Source: Bacillota bacterium (GTDB lineage Bacteria; Bacillota; Clostridia; DSM-8532). Taken from it: a stretch of 59,204 nt of DNA. Positions 9,208-17,491 of the stretch are shown here, in pieces. Within the stretch, counting starts at the first letter, position 1. The number at the start of each line of letters is the position of its first letter. The stretch lies in the NCBI GenBank assembly GCA_022702935.2, contig JAKIML020000086.1, positions 1 to 59,204 of the forward strand, written 5' to 3'. The translations under genes and the position numbers were made by a program. The notes under the pieces were generated by a model. That model had not been told where the DNA came from. It made no database searches and saw only the letters and a list, made by a program, of their open reading frames with translations.

Positions 9208-10797
9208 ATGCGAATCAAAAGCTTTGCTGCCCTATGCCTGATCCTTTCCCTTCTTTTTGCTCTGACACCGACTGTGCCGGCACAGGCTGCCAAATCGTCC
9301 CTTGCCGCCCCTGAAAAAGTGACTGTTAAGGTAGATGGAACACGGTTTAATGTAAGCTGGCAGAATCCAGCCAGTGTTATTGCGTTTGCCCAATCCGTCT
9401 ATGATAACTATGAAGGCTGGGTCATGTTCCTTGTGGACTGGAGGGTTAATGGCGGGGCCTGGCACTATGAACATGCCGTTACCGAGGGTGTAGACATCTT
9501 TGACTACCATGAGGGTCAACATAATTTTATGGGCCAACTGATATATACTAATGGTGTGTATATCTCCCAGACAACTCTCGATAAGCTATTTGTGAGTATT
9601 CCCTATCATGTTTCCATAAACGACTGGCTCAAAGAGAACAAACTGGAAATCAGAATTAACTATGTGTATCAATACTGGAACCAGGAACAGTACAGCTATG
9701 TGAATGAATTCTCAGCGTATTCCGATATCGTATCCTTGGGGGTGCAAAACCCAGGAAGCGGAAATTCGGCACCATTAACCGATGGTAACAGCTTGCCCAA
9801 TCCACCGTCCTCTCTTGGAAGTGTTCAGGATCTGTCGGTGGTTATAGAGGATGAGGAGCTGACCTTGCGCTGGAAACAGCCTGAGGATATAAAGACATTG
9901 TCGGACATGGAATTCTTTAATGTCTATGCCATTATTGACTTTAAAATCAATGACGGTGATTGGCATGACGGCTATAGAGGCTTTTCGGAGTACCCATATA
10001 TCGGTCTCACGCGCTCAACCCTGTATCTTGATGAGAATGGCTATGCCAACGAATACATATCCCGGAATACCCTTGGCGTACCTTTCGGACGGAAGTATTC
10101 GGCGTGGCTTTCTGAGAATACTGTTTACTTCAGAATTCGCTTTGTCCTGCGATACATGGATGCTGCAGATGACTACAAAGCTAAGGAAATGATTTCATCC
10201 TATTCCAATACAGTGGCCATTGGTCGTAATGCCAAGAGCTTCAAACCCTCGTCCACCCTGTATGAAAACGCAAGCTCGTGGGCTATTCCCGAGCTTAATA
10301 GGGCGGCTCAATACGGCTTTATCACATCAAGCATCAGTGCCAGGATGAATGCACCCATTACCCGACAAGAGATCTGTGAGGTCATTATACGCATGTATGA
10401 ACGCGTTAAAGGTGTTGTAGATATTTCAGACTTGAACGTGGTGTTTAGTGATACCACCAATGCTGATATTCTTAAGGCCTACAAGCTGGGGATCGTCAAC
10501 GGGATTGGCAATGGGAAATTTGCGCCCAATGATTTGACAAACCGGGAGCAGGTTGCCGCCATGATGCATCGTGCAGTTAAGGCCCTGAAGCCAGATGTTG
10601 CAGAAAGCGTCACCAGGGCTGAAAGATTTGCGGATGAAAGCCTCATCTCAAGCTGGGCCCTGGAATCAGTAAGGTTCATGAATAGAAATGGGATCATTAA
10701 GGGCAATGACAGGGGCTTTGTAGACCCCAAGGGCACCACCACCAGAGAGCAGGCCGTGCTCATTGTCCTCAGAACCTTTGAACAATTTGGACAATAG
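9208..10797 (+). CDS. S-layer-homology (SLH) domain surface protein
   Basis: Start ATG 9208 is set by the GAGG site 9 bp upstream. A signal peptide runs to about A-Q-A-A (residue 27). Two homologous domains follow, each opening with a fibronectin-III-like strand pattern (V-S-W-Q-N-P; L-R-W-K-Q-P) and sharing a D-W-R-V-N-G-G / D-F-K-I-N-D-G-D-W motif: an internal duplication. The last ~180 residues contain three SLH modules (W-A-I-P-E-L-N; V-F-S-D...; F-A-D...W-A-L-E), which normally bind pyruvylated secondary wall polymers. It is anchored outside the cell wall; the ligand of the duplicated domains is unknown. Confidence 0.87.
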   Translation: MRIKSFAALCLILSLLFALTPTVPAQAAKSSLAAPEKVTVKVDGTRFNVSWQNPASVIAFAQSVYDNYEGWVMFLVDWRVNGGAWHYEHAVTEGVDIFDYHEGQHNFMGQLIYTNGVYISQTTLDKLFVSIPYHVSINDWLKENKLEIRINYVYQYWNQEQYSYVNEFSAYSDIVSLGVQNPGSGNSAPLTDGNSLPNPPSSLGSVQDLSVVIEDEELTLRWKQPEDIKTLSDMEFFNVYAIIDFKINDGDWHDGYRGFSEYPYIGLTRSTLYLDENGYANEYISRNTLGVPFGRKYSAWLSENTVYFRIRFVLRYMDAADDYKAKEMISSYSNTVAIGRNAKSFKPSSTLYENASSWAIPELNRAAQYGFITSSISARMNAPITRQEICEVIIRMYERVKGVVDISDLNVVFSDTTNADILKAYKLGIVNGIGNGKFAPNDLTNREQVAAMMHRAVKALKPDVAESVTRAERFADESLISSWALESVRFMNRNGIIKGNDRGFVDPKGTTTREQAVLIVLRTFEQFGQ

Positions 10798-10808
10798 ACC
10801 AGGAACCT

Positions 10809-10871
10809 CAATAAAAATTTATTGTAACACGATAAATTTTTATTGAAATTTCTTCCCTCCCGTGATATATT
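10809..10871 (+). promoter_or_regulatory. sigma-A promoter overlapped by 14-bp inverted repeat
   Basis: CAATAAAAATTTAT (10809-10822) and its exact reverse complement (10832-10845) flank a 9-bp loop. The right arm overlaps the -35 box TTGAAA (10843-10848), which is 17 bp from TATATT (10866-10871). This is the geometry of a repressor operator. The likely ligand is the XRE regulator at 11392. It could also terminate the SLH transcript, but no T-run follows. Confidence 0.65.
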
Positions 10872-10915
10872 CATTGCAGAAATAGTCAGTGATATAACAT
10901 AGGGAGGTTTTTTCT

Positions 10916-11395
10916 ATGACATCCAGGAATCTGGGGAATCTCATACGTATTTCAGTCATTGCAGTCGCTATAAGCGGTCTCTTTCTTTGCTTCTATGTCA
11001 TACCCATCTGGGGGCGGAGTATCATCAGTGCCAATCCGGAATTTACCCATTGGTTTTTGCCTTGGCTCATCTTTACCTGGGTGGTTGCGCTGCCGTGCTT
11101 TGCTGTGCTCATTTATATCTGGAAGGTGTCGGGGGCGGTCATTCAAGAAACAGTGTTCACCGACATAACAGCCAAGTGGGTCAGGCTGGGTGCGATTTTG
11201 CTTATGGCTGATGCGGCCCTGGTGTTCCTGGGCAATGTGGTCCTGTTCATGCTGAACATGAATCATCCCGGTCTGTTGCTTGTGTGCATCCTCGGAGATA
11301 TCTTTGTTGTGGCCCTCGCCCTTTTAGCCGCCGTGCTATCCCGCTATATTACCAAGGCCGCTGTTCTGCAGGAGGAAAGTGAGGGAACGCTATGA
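10916..11395 (+). CDS. DUF2975 membrane protein
   Basis: Encodes 159 residues with four predicted membrane helices (about 10-30, 45-68, 90-118, 122-145), the layout and length of DUF2975. That family is typically encoded next to a YozG-type XRE regulator, as here: the next gene overlaps by ATGA. A strong GGGAGG ribosome site precedes the start. Function is unknown; the pairing suggests a sensor or antagonist of the regulator. Confidence 0.82.
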   Translation: MTSRNLGNLIRISVIAVAISGLFLCFYVIPIWGRSIISANPEFTHWFLPWLIFTWVVALPCFAVLIYIWKVSGAVIQETVFTDITAKWVRLGAILLMADAALVFLGNVVLFMLNMNHPGLLLVCILGDIFVVALALLAAVLSRYITKAAVLQEESEGTL

Positions 11396-11598
11396 TCATC
11401 ATCAATGTGGATGTGATGCTGGCAAAGCGCAAAATGAGCGTGACCGAGCTGGCGGAGAAGGTCGGCTTCACCATGGCCAATGTTTCCATGATTAAGACGG
11501 GTAAAGTAAAAGCCCTTAAGCTATCTACCCTGGATAAGCTCTGTGAGGCTCTGGACTGCCAGCCCGGAGATATTCTGGAGTATCGGAAAGAGCCATGA
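11392..11598 (+). CDS. YozG-like XRE regulator
   Basis: Encodes 68 residues: a single Cro/CI helix-turn-helix (S-V-T-E-L-A-E-K-V-G-F-T-M-A-N-V-S-M-I-K) followed by the typical ending L-C-E-A-L-D-C-Q-P-G-D-I-L-E-Y. It overlaps the DUF2975 gene by 4 bp and the radical SAM gene by 4 bp, so all three are one translationally coupled operon. It probably acts on the inverted repeat at 10809-10845. Confidence 0.9.
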   Translation: MIIINVDVMLAKRKMSVTELAEKVGFTMANVSMIKTGKVKALKLSTLDKLCEALDCQPGDILEYRKEP

Positions 11599-12872
11599 TC
11601 CGCCTTCTTATGATTCAGCCCGAGAATCGCGAGATCAACCGATTTCGGCGCGCTCAATTCAATAATTTTTCACAGATAACTATTCCTTATCTGGCGGCCT
11701 TCGTTGACGAGCAATACTATCACCTGACCTTGGTGGATGAGTATTGCCAACGCATCCCCTATGGCAAGGATTTTGATTTGGTGGCCATTACCGTCAATAC
11801 ACCCAATGCGCCCCATTGCTATGAAATAAGCGCCAGATTCAGACGCAAGGGGGTTAAGGTCGTCATGGGCGGCCCCCATGCAACCCTTCTGCCCGGGGAG
11901 GTTAAGGACCATTGCGATTATCTGGTGATTGGGGAAGCAGAGAAGACCTGGCCTCAATTCCTGGAGGATTTTCGAAAGGGGCTGCCCAAAGCTGTTTACC
12001 AGTCCGAGAACCCATTCGAGCTGGCCCGTTTGCCTTCTCCACGCTGGGATTTGCTCAAGCGCCGGCCTATGATGAAGGGAGCGGTGTTTGCCACCCGGGG
12101 CTGTCCCTACCAATGCCGATACTGCAACCTCAAGCAGATATATCATGACAGCTTCCGTGTGCGTCCTGTGGAAGAAGTGATGGAAGAAATACAGCGTATG
12201 CCCTCACGATTCTTTGTTTTTTGGGACGACAATCTCTTTGCCGATGCGCATTACGCCAAGGCTTTACTTAAGGCGCTTATACCCCTTAAGCGGCGGTGGG
12301 CAGCCCAGGTGTCCCTGCGTGATTGCCGGGATGAGGTGCTTCTCTCCCTGGCCCGGAAAGCCGGATGTTTGTACCTGTTCATAGGCCTGGAATCCTTTTC
12401 AGAGGCCTCGCTTAAGGATGCCGGAAAAGGCATAAACCGGGTGGAGGATTATAAGGCAATCATTGACCGTATCCACCAACATGGGATAATGGTTCAGGCA
12501 GGAATTGTTTTCGGCTTTGACAGCGACACCCGAGATGTTTTCGATGAAACCCTCAAAGCCTGTGAAGCCCTTGGTATTGACGGCGCTACAGTAAGTGTAT
12601 TGACGCCCTTTCCCGGTACCCCCATTTACCAGCAATTTAAGAAAGAGGGCAGACTCCTCAGCGAGGACTGGAGCATGTATAACAGCAAGACACAGGTGGC
12701 TTTTCAACCTAAGCAGATGACGCCCTGGGAGCTGTTTGACGGATACATGCGATTCCGGCGAGGCTTCTTTTCCCTGGGCTCATTTATCCGAAGAATGAAA
12801 GTTTCCAGAACCAATATTCTGATCAATTTCATCATTAATCTTGGCTATCGGTTGGGGATTGGCAGAATCTAA
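11595..12872 (+). CDS. B12-binding-domain radical SAM protein
   Basis: Encodes 425 residues. The N-terminal ~145 residues form a cobalamin-binding-like Rossmann fold (V-A-I-T-V-N-T-P; V-M-G-G-P-H-A-T) as in BchE/P-methylase enzymes. A radical SAM core follows with the [4Fe-4S] motif C-x3-C-x2-C at Cys170, Cys174, Cys177. The D-x-H-x-x-G loop that ligates cobalt from below is not seen, as in many members. The substrate cannot be read from sequence. Co-translation with a DUF2975/XRE module is unusual; the module may regulate the enzyme or respond to its product. Confidence 0.87.
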   Translation: MIRLLMIQPENREINRFRRAQFNNFSQITIPYLAAFVDEQYYHLTLVDEYCQRIPYGKDFDLVAITVNTPNAPHCYEISARFRRKGVKVVMGGPHATLLPGEVKDHCDYLVIGEAEKTWPQFLEDFRKGLPKAVYQSENPFELARLPSPRWDLLKRRPMMKGAVFATRGCPYQCRYCNLKQIYHDSFRVRPVEEVMEEIQRMPSRFFVFWDDNLFADAHYAKALLKALIPLKRRWAAQVSLRDCRDEVLLSLARKAGCLYLFIGLESFSEASLKDAGKGINRVEDYKAIIDRIHQHGIMVQAGIVFGFDSDTRDVFDETLKACEALGIDGATVSVLTPFPGTPIYQQFKKEGRLLSEDWSMYNSKTQVAFQPKQMTPWELFDGYMRFRRGFFSLGSFIRRMKVSRTNILINFIINLGYRLGIGRI

Positions 12873-12967
12873 GACAGGGCACACTTCAATCAATACACCC
12901 TTCCCATATCCTTTCTGATGCAGTGAACAACTTCATAAAGGATCCCTTGGTCCTTTGTTATCTGATA

Positions 12968-13011
12968 AACAGCATATAACAGTTGACAACAGTTATATGC
13001 TGTTATATACT
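12968..13011 (+). promoter_or_regulatory. promoter with 13-bp inverted repeat (GntR/YtrA operator)
   Basis: AACAGCATATAAC (12968-12980) and its exact reverse complement (12992-13004) flank 11 bp. They enclose TTGACA (12983-12988); TATACT (13006-13011) lies 17 bp further. A bound dimer would cover the -35 and spacer, so autorepression by the GntR-family protein encoded just downstream is likely. Confidence 0.8.
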
Positions 13012-13030
13012 GTTTGTGAGGAGGTATGAT

Positions 13031-13402
13031 ATGCATATTATACTCAACAACTCTTCCATGGTGCCCATTTATGAGCAGCTCATGGAACAAATAAAGAATG
13101 GGATCCTCACCGGAAAGCTCAGTGCCAATGAGGCCCTTCCTTCGGTGCGAACCCTTTCCAGTGAACTGAAGATCAGCGCGCTGACTGTGAAAAAGGCCTA
13201 TGATTGTCTCGAAGAAGAGGGTTTTGTTATCACTGTCCATGGCAAGGGGACCTTTGTTGCGCCTACCGACAGGCAGCTCGCTCTTGAAGCGAGAAAAAAG
13301 GCCGTGGAGGATGATTTTTTCAATGCCATCCAAAAGGCCAGAGCAGTAGGAATGAGCAATGAGGAGATCCGGGAGATTGTGAACATTATGTTGGAGGATT
13401 GA
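13031..13402 (+). CDS. GntR-family regulator, YtrA type
   Basis: Encodes 123 residues. ATG 13031 is chosen because of GAGGAGGT just upstream. The N-terminal winged helix carries the GntR hallmark P-I-Y-E-Q-L, L-P-S-V-R-T-L-S and the C-terminal G-K-G-T-F-V-A. Only a short helical tail follows, as in the YtrA subfamily, which controls adjacent ABC exporters. The ABC ATPase gene begins 2 bp after the stop. Confidence 0.92.
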   Translation: MHIILNNSSMVPIYEQLMEQIKNGILTGKLSANEALPSVRTLSSELKISALTVKKAYDCLEEEGFVITVHGKGTFVAPTDRQLALEARKKAVEDDFFNAIQKARAVGMSNEEIREIVNIMLED

Positions 13403-13404
13403 TT

Positions 13405-14253
13405 ATGGTTTCAGCCAAGAACCTGGTAAAGCGATATGGGGATTTTACCCTGAACATATCCATGGAAATTCCAAAGGGCAGAGTGACCGGTCTTGTGGGT
13501 AAGAACGGTGCGGGGAAAAGCACGACCATTAAGCTCATATTAGGACTTATTAAACCCCATGAGGGCCAAATCACTGTTTTCGGAAAGGATGCCCACAAGC
13601 TTGAAAGCAAGGATAAGGAGCAAATCGGTGTGGCCCTTTCAGACTCTGGATTCAGTAATTATTTAAACACGGAGGACATAATACAGATCCTTAAAAGAAT
13701 GTATCATGCCTTTGATGAGGCAGCCTTCAGAAAAAACTGCGGGGACCTTGGGCTGCCGCTGGACAAGCGACTGAAGGATTTCTCAACGGGTATGAAGGCC
13801 AAGATCCGCGTGTTGGTGGCTTTAAGCCATGGGGCCAGGCTGCTTATTCTGGACGAGCCCACAGCGGGCCTGGATGTGGAGGCGCGCAATGAAATTCTGG
13901 ATATGATACGCGCCTATCTTGCGGAGGATGAGGAGCGGTCCATCCTTATTACATCCCATATTTCTTCGGATCTGGAGGGCTTGTGCGATGATATTTACCT
14001 GATCCACGATGGGAAAATCATCTTGCATGAGGATACCGACAAAATCCTGGGCAATTACGCCCTTCTTAAGGTGGATGACGCCCTTTACGCGAGAATGGAT
14101 AAGCGCTACTTGCTGTCCACAAAGCGGGAAAGCTATGGTCTGGCCTGTTTTACCAATGAAAAGCAATACTATGTTGAGAATTATCCGGGGATTGTGGTGG
14201 AAAACGGCAGAATCGATGATCTTATTCTAATGCTGACAGGAGGTAAACGATAA
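13405..14253 (+). CDS. ABC transporter ATP-binding protein (YtrB-like)
   Basis: Encodes 282 residues: Walker A G-K-N-G-A-G-K-S-T at 32-40, signature F-S-T-G-M (degenerate LSGGQ), Walker [12 protein letters not shown], and switch H-I-S-S-D-L. The C-terminal ~70 residues are the accessory domain usual in exporters of the antibiotic/bacitracin class. It is co-transcribed with the GntR regulator and permease. Start is ATG 13405, not TTG 13399. Confidence 0.93.
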   Translation: MVSAKNLVKRYGDFTLNISMEIPKGRVTGLVGKNGAGKSTTIKLILGLIKPHEGQITVFGKDAHKLESKDKEQIGVALSDSGFSNYLNTEDIIQILKRMYHAFDEAAFRKNCGDLGLPLDKRLKDFSTGMKAKIRVLVALSHGARLLILDEPTAGLDVEARNEILDMIRAYLAEDEERSILITSHISSDLEGLCDDIYLIHDGKIILHEDTDKILGNYALLKVDDALYARMDKRYLLSTKRESYGLACFTNEKQYYVENYPGIVVENGRIDDLILMLTGGKR

Positions 14254-14906
14254 TGGCAGGTCTATTCGTTAAGGATTTGCGTCTGCTCATGCAGAGAAAA
14301 CAGTCTATTATTCTCTTTCTCGGCATTGCCCTTATCATGGGCTTTACTATGGATGGCAGCTTTATTATGGGATATTTGCCCCTTCTGTTTGCTGTCCTGT
14401 CCATAGGCACCATTAGCTTTGACGAGGCCGACAATGGCTATCCCTTCTTAATGTCGCTTCCCATTAAGCGCAGCGACTATGTCAAGGCCAAGTATATCTT
14501 CTGCTTTCTTGGTGCGCTATGCGGTTGGGTCATGGCGATTGTAATCTACTTTATCGCCAACAGGACCAGAGGCGTAACCCTGTCCATGGGCGAAGAGTTA
14601 ATGACCGCGGCCATGTTTATTCCGCTGCTCATCATCGTTTGTTCCATACTCATAGCCCTTCAGTTAAAATTTGGTGCTGAAAAAAGCCGCATTATTCTGT
14701 TGATGATCTACGGTATCTTTGCCGTATTGGCCGTTTTGGGCAGTAATTTGCTGAAAAATACGGATCCTGAAAAAATGGCTTGGATTAAAAACCTGGATCA
14801 GGTCTCGGGAGGCACTTTTGTTGCCGCGGCCTTTCTATTATCCATTATAACCTTTGTCATATGCTATCTGTGGAGTGTGTCCTTCATGAATAAGAAGGAA
14901 TACTAA
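14253..14906 (+). CDS. ABC-2 type transporter permease
   Basis: Encodes 217 residues with six membrane helices and the ABC-2 family hallmark near residue 50: G-T-I-S-F-D-E-A-D-N-G-Y-P-F-L-M-S-L-P-I. Its start overlaps the ATPase stop by one base (TAATG). Together the pair forms an exporter under GntR control. Typical inducers of such operons are cell-envelope-active compounds, but the substrate here is unknown. Confidence 0.88.
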   Translation: MAGLFVKDLRLLMQRKQSIILFLGIALIMGFTMDGSFIMGYLPLLFAVLSIGTISFDEADNGYPFLMSLPIKRSDYVKAKYIFCFLGALCGWVMAIVIYFIANRTRGVTLSMGEELMTAAMFIPLLIIVCSILIALQLKFGAEKSRIILLMIYGIFAVLAVLGSNLLKNTDPEKMAWIKNLDQVSGGTFVAAAFLLSIITFVICYLWSVSFMNKKEY

Positions 14907-14921
14907 AAAGCCGCCGGGCTA

Positions 14922-14930
14922 TGCTATGAT
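14922..14930 (+). promoter_or_regulatory. extended -10 promoter (TGCTATGAT)
   Basis: TGCTATGAT lies 37 bp before the aldehyde dehydrogenase start. The same extended -10 recurs at 29842, and TTGCTATAAT at 16557, suggesting a common promoter style in this genome. Confidence 0.5.
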
Positions 14931-14966
14931 AGAAGCTAAAGTATAAGAACCCACAGGTGAGCAACC

Positions 14967-15761
14967 ATGAAGGAATACCATGCCCTTGTCAGCCGGCAGC
15001 GACAGTTTTTTCAAACGGGCAAAACCAAGGATATAGAATTTCGCATTACTGCCCTGCACAAGCTGAGAGATGCCATTAGAAGTCATGAACAAAGGATTAT
15101 TGAAGCCCTTAAAACAGATCTGAACAAGTCGGAGTTTGAAGCCTACTCCACAGAAATCGGTTATGTTCTGGAGGAGATAGGCTTTACTTTACGGCATCTT
15201 CGTGCCTGGGTCAGGCCCAGACGCGTGAAAACACCCCTGACCCATATCGGTTCAAGAAGTTATATCTATTCAGAGCCCTATGGGGTGGCCCTGATTATCG
15301 CCCCTTGGAATTACCCGTTCCAGCTCCTGATGGCCCCGCTGGTTGGCGCCATTGCAGCGGGGAATTGTGCTGTGCTTAAGCCCTCAGAGCTGACCCCGAG
15401 AACTGCGGAGGTCTTGGAGCGGTTTATCAGAGAACTGTACCCCGAGGAGCATATCGCTGTGGTCCAGGGGGATGCGGAGGTAAGTCAAGCACTTCTCAAG
15501 GAGCAGTATGACACCATCTTTTTCACCGGCAGCGTAGCGGTGGGCAGGTTTGTCATGGAGGCTGCCGCAAAGCATTCGACCCCCGTTATCCTGGAGCTTG
15601 GCGGGAAAAGTCCCTGTATTGTTCATGAGGATGCCAATCTTAAGATTGCCTGCAAGCGTATTGCCTGGGGAAAGTTTATCAATGCGGGACAGACCTGTGT
15701 GGCCCCTGACTATGTCTCATGCAGACCGATATCATGCTTTCCTATCAGGAGAAGGTATTGA
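14967..15761 (+). pseudogene. aldehyde dehydrogenase, 3'-truncated
   Basis: Residues 1-250 are a normal class 3-like aldehyde dehydrogenase: P-W-N-Y-P-F at 113-118, F-F-T-G-S-V, catalytic Glu210 in E-L-G-G-K and Cys244 in G-Q-T-C. The homology stops after A-P-D-Y-V at base ~15716, where ~455 residues would be expected. The last 13 residues are out-of-frame reading of an mcrC fragment. Most of the catalytic-domain end and the oligomerisation strand are missing, so activity is unlikely. Either a deletion fused two loci or the assembly is chimeric here. Confidence 0.85.
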
Positions 15762-16075
15762 TCATTGATGCCAAATACTATGAAAAGACCACACGCACAC
15801 AATATGACGTGCAAAAGCTCCACTCTGGAAATCTTTACCAAATATTCACCTATGTCAAGAACAAGGAAGCAGAACTGCAACAGGAGCCTCATGAGGTTTC
15901 AGGCATGCTGCTCTATGCTCAGACTCAGGAAGCTGTGACTCCCAATTATACCTACCGGATGAGCGGCAATAAAATCAGTGTCCGTACATTGGACTTATAT
16001 TGCGATTTTAAGCAAATAGCCGCTCAACTTGATGGTATTGCCGAGGAGTATTTTGGTGTAGGTAAAATGATATAA
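15719..16075 (+). pseudogene. mcrC: McrC C-terminal fragment (5-methylcytosine restriction)
   Basis: About 118 residues match the end of McrC, the nuclease partner of the McrB GTPase that cuts DNA carrying methylated cytosine. The visible PD-(D/E)xK core is T-D-I-M-L-S then I-I-D-A-K-Y-Y, followed by the usual N-L-Y-Q-I-F-T-Y motif. The N-terminal two thirds and any mcrB are absent; the upstream sequence is aldehyde dehydrogenase. The ATG at 15719 is fortuitous. It is a remnant of a defence locus or an assembly junction. Confidence 0.8.
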
Positions 16076-16156
16076 TAGGTCCTAAAGCAAACTGGCTGGA
16101 ACAGATGCCGATTCTAGGAGTGATGCCTTATAAAAAGCAACGAAAGAGTATATAAA

Positions 16157-16483
16157 ATGAGCTTTTCAAGCGTTTACCCGCTGTATATCCAAAAAGTGGA
16201 GCGGAAAGGCCGAACCCAGGCCGAGGTGGATGAAATCATCTTTTGGCTGACTGGATATGATAAACAGGGCCTGCAGGTTCAAATTGACAGGGAGGTTGAC
16301 CTGGAAACCTTTTTTCGGGAGGCCCCGCAGATGAATCCTAATGCCAATAAGATAACCGGTGTTATTTGCGGCTATCGTGTGGAGGATATCCAGGAGCCGC
16401 TGATGCAGAAAATAAGATGGCTGGATAAGCTCATTGACGAGCTGGCCAAGGGAAGGCCCATGGAGAAAATCTTAAGAAGCTGA
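16157..16483 (+). CDS. DUF2200 family protein (5' end probably frameshifted)
   Basis: Encodes 108 residues from ATG 16157, matching DUF2200 almost throughout ([29 protein letters not shown][13 protein letters not shown]). Family members begin about 8 residues earlier with R-V-Y-x-M; those codons (N-E-R-V-Y-K) are present in frame at 16139-16156 but lack a start. One extra A in the run at 16132-16136 would join them to ATG 16123. Function of DUF2200 is unknown. Confidence 0.85.
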   Translation: MSFSSVYPLYIQKVERKGRTQAEVDEIIFWLTGYDKQGLQVQIDREVDLETFFREAPQMNPNANKITGVICGYRVEDIQEPLMQKIRWLDKLIDELAKGRPMEKILRS

Positions 16484-16536
16484 GTGGATGCCTCGTTAAC
16501 CTTTTACAGGCCGGGAGTGTATTTTTGCACTTTTCA

Positions 16537-16566
16537 TTGGACGGATGGATTTACCCTTGCTATAAT
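16537..16566 (+). promoter_or_regulatory. sigma-A promoter of plsC-like gene
   Basis: TTGGAC (16537-16542), 18 bp, then an extended -10 TTGC-TATAAT with TATAAT at 16561-16566. It lies ~90 bp before the acyltransferase start. Confidence 0.6.
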
Positions 16567-16653
16567 ATGTTTGATGATTATGGCATGGACAGGGATTTAC
16601 GGCTCCATGGCCGATGATCACCTAAAAGTAACAGTCCGTTTATCGAGGTGTCT

Positions 16654-17361
16654 ATGAAAATCATACGTGTGCTGGCACCGGTTATCAATATACTCCCGGA
16701 AGGTGTTATACGGTTTATCGGGCATCTGGCATCCGATTATATTCTGACCAGGTATGCCAAGCTGGAGGTAGAAGGTGCCGAAGGCCTTACTGAGCGCATT
16801 GGCAAGCCCACTATCTTTATTGCCAATCATTTGAGCAATGTGGACGGCATTGTGCTTAATAAAATACTGGAGAAGAACAATGTGACCTTCATTGCAGGCA
16901 AAAAGCTGAAGGAGAATCCCTTCACATCGGTCTTCCTCAAGATTGTCAAACATATTATCATTAATCCCAATTCGGCTGACAGGAACGCTTTGAAAAAGGC
17001 CGTGGCCGTTCTTAACAGGGGAGAGTCGATCCTGATTTTCCCCGAAGGCACCAGAAGCCGGACAGGTTCCATGATACGGGGCAAAAAGGGATTCGTACTG
17101 TTGGCGCGGCTTTCCAAGGCCGATATTGTGCCCATTGCCCTTGAGGGCACCGAACAGATGCTGCCCATCAACCCCAATGATATGGGGCTTGAAACGCCTA
17201 AGCATGCCAATGTGCGCGTAAAAGTCGGACAGCCCTTTCAGCTTGAGCCTAAAAACCCGGACAGCGAGGATCCGGATCAGGAATGCGTGGACGCAGCCAT
17301 GCGAAAAATTTCCCAATTGTTGAGCCCTCAATATCAGGGTGTCTATCGGATTAACCCATAG
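16654..17361 (+). CDS. plsC: 1-acyl-sn-glycerol-3-phosphate acyltransferase
   Basis: Encodes 235 residues from ATG 16654 (GAGG at about 16644). It transfers an acyl chain to lysophosphatidic acid to make phosphatidic acid at the membrane. Seen: the acyltransferase block I motif N-H-x4-D (N-H-L-S-N-V-D), the glycerol-phosphate block F-P-E-G-T-R-S-R, and P-I-A-L-E-G-T. An N-terminal hydrophobic segment would seat it on the inner leaflet. It stands alone between two broken genes. Confidence 0.9.
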   Translation: MKIIRVLAPVINILPEGVIRFIGHLASDYILTRYAKLEVEGAEGLTERIGKPTIFIANHLSNVDGIVLNKILEKNNVTFIAGKKLKENPFTSVFLKIVKHIIINPNSADRNALKKAVAVLNRGESILIFPEGTRSRTGSMIRGKKGFVLLARLSKADIVPIALEGTEQMLPINPNDMGLETPKHANVRVKVGQPFQLEPKNPDSEDPDQECVDAAMRKISQLLSPQYQGVYRINP

Positions 17362-17422
17362 ACGCGCTTCAAAATGTCCAATTTGAATAAATTCTCCTCT
17401 TAGTCGGATACTTTTTATGTAA

Positions 17423-17491
17423 AGAAAACCCGTAGACATTCGAGCAGAAAAAGCGACAAGATTGTCGAATCCTCGGATGGGTCTACGGTGC
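17423..17491. repeat. imperfect long hairpin at aldolase breakpoint
   Basis: ACCCGTAGACATTCGAG near the left and CTCGGATGGGTCTACGGT near the right form an imperfect ~16-bp stem. The inner part contains CGACAA-GA-TTGTCG, a second 6-bp stem. The right arm ends where recognisable KDPG aldolase coding begins. It could be the scar of a mobile element or a recombination site; no known family is recognised. Confidence 0.4.

Noticed and set aside
15719-16075. Active McrBC restriction system
   Set aside because: Only the last ~118 residues of McrC are present and there is no mcrB.
17423-17491. Integron attC site or tRNA-like structure
   Set aside because: The hairpin lacks the conserved RYYYAAC/GTTRRRY ends of attC and no tRNA cloverleaf can be drawn; left as an unclassified hairpin.
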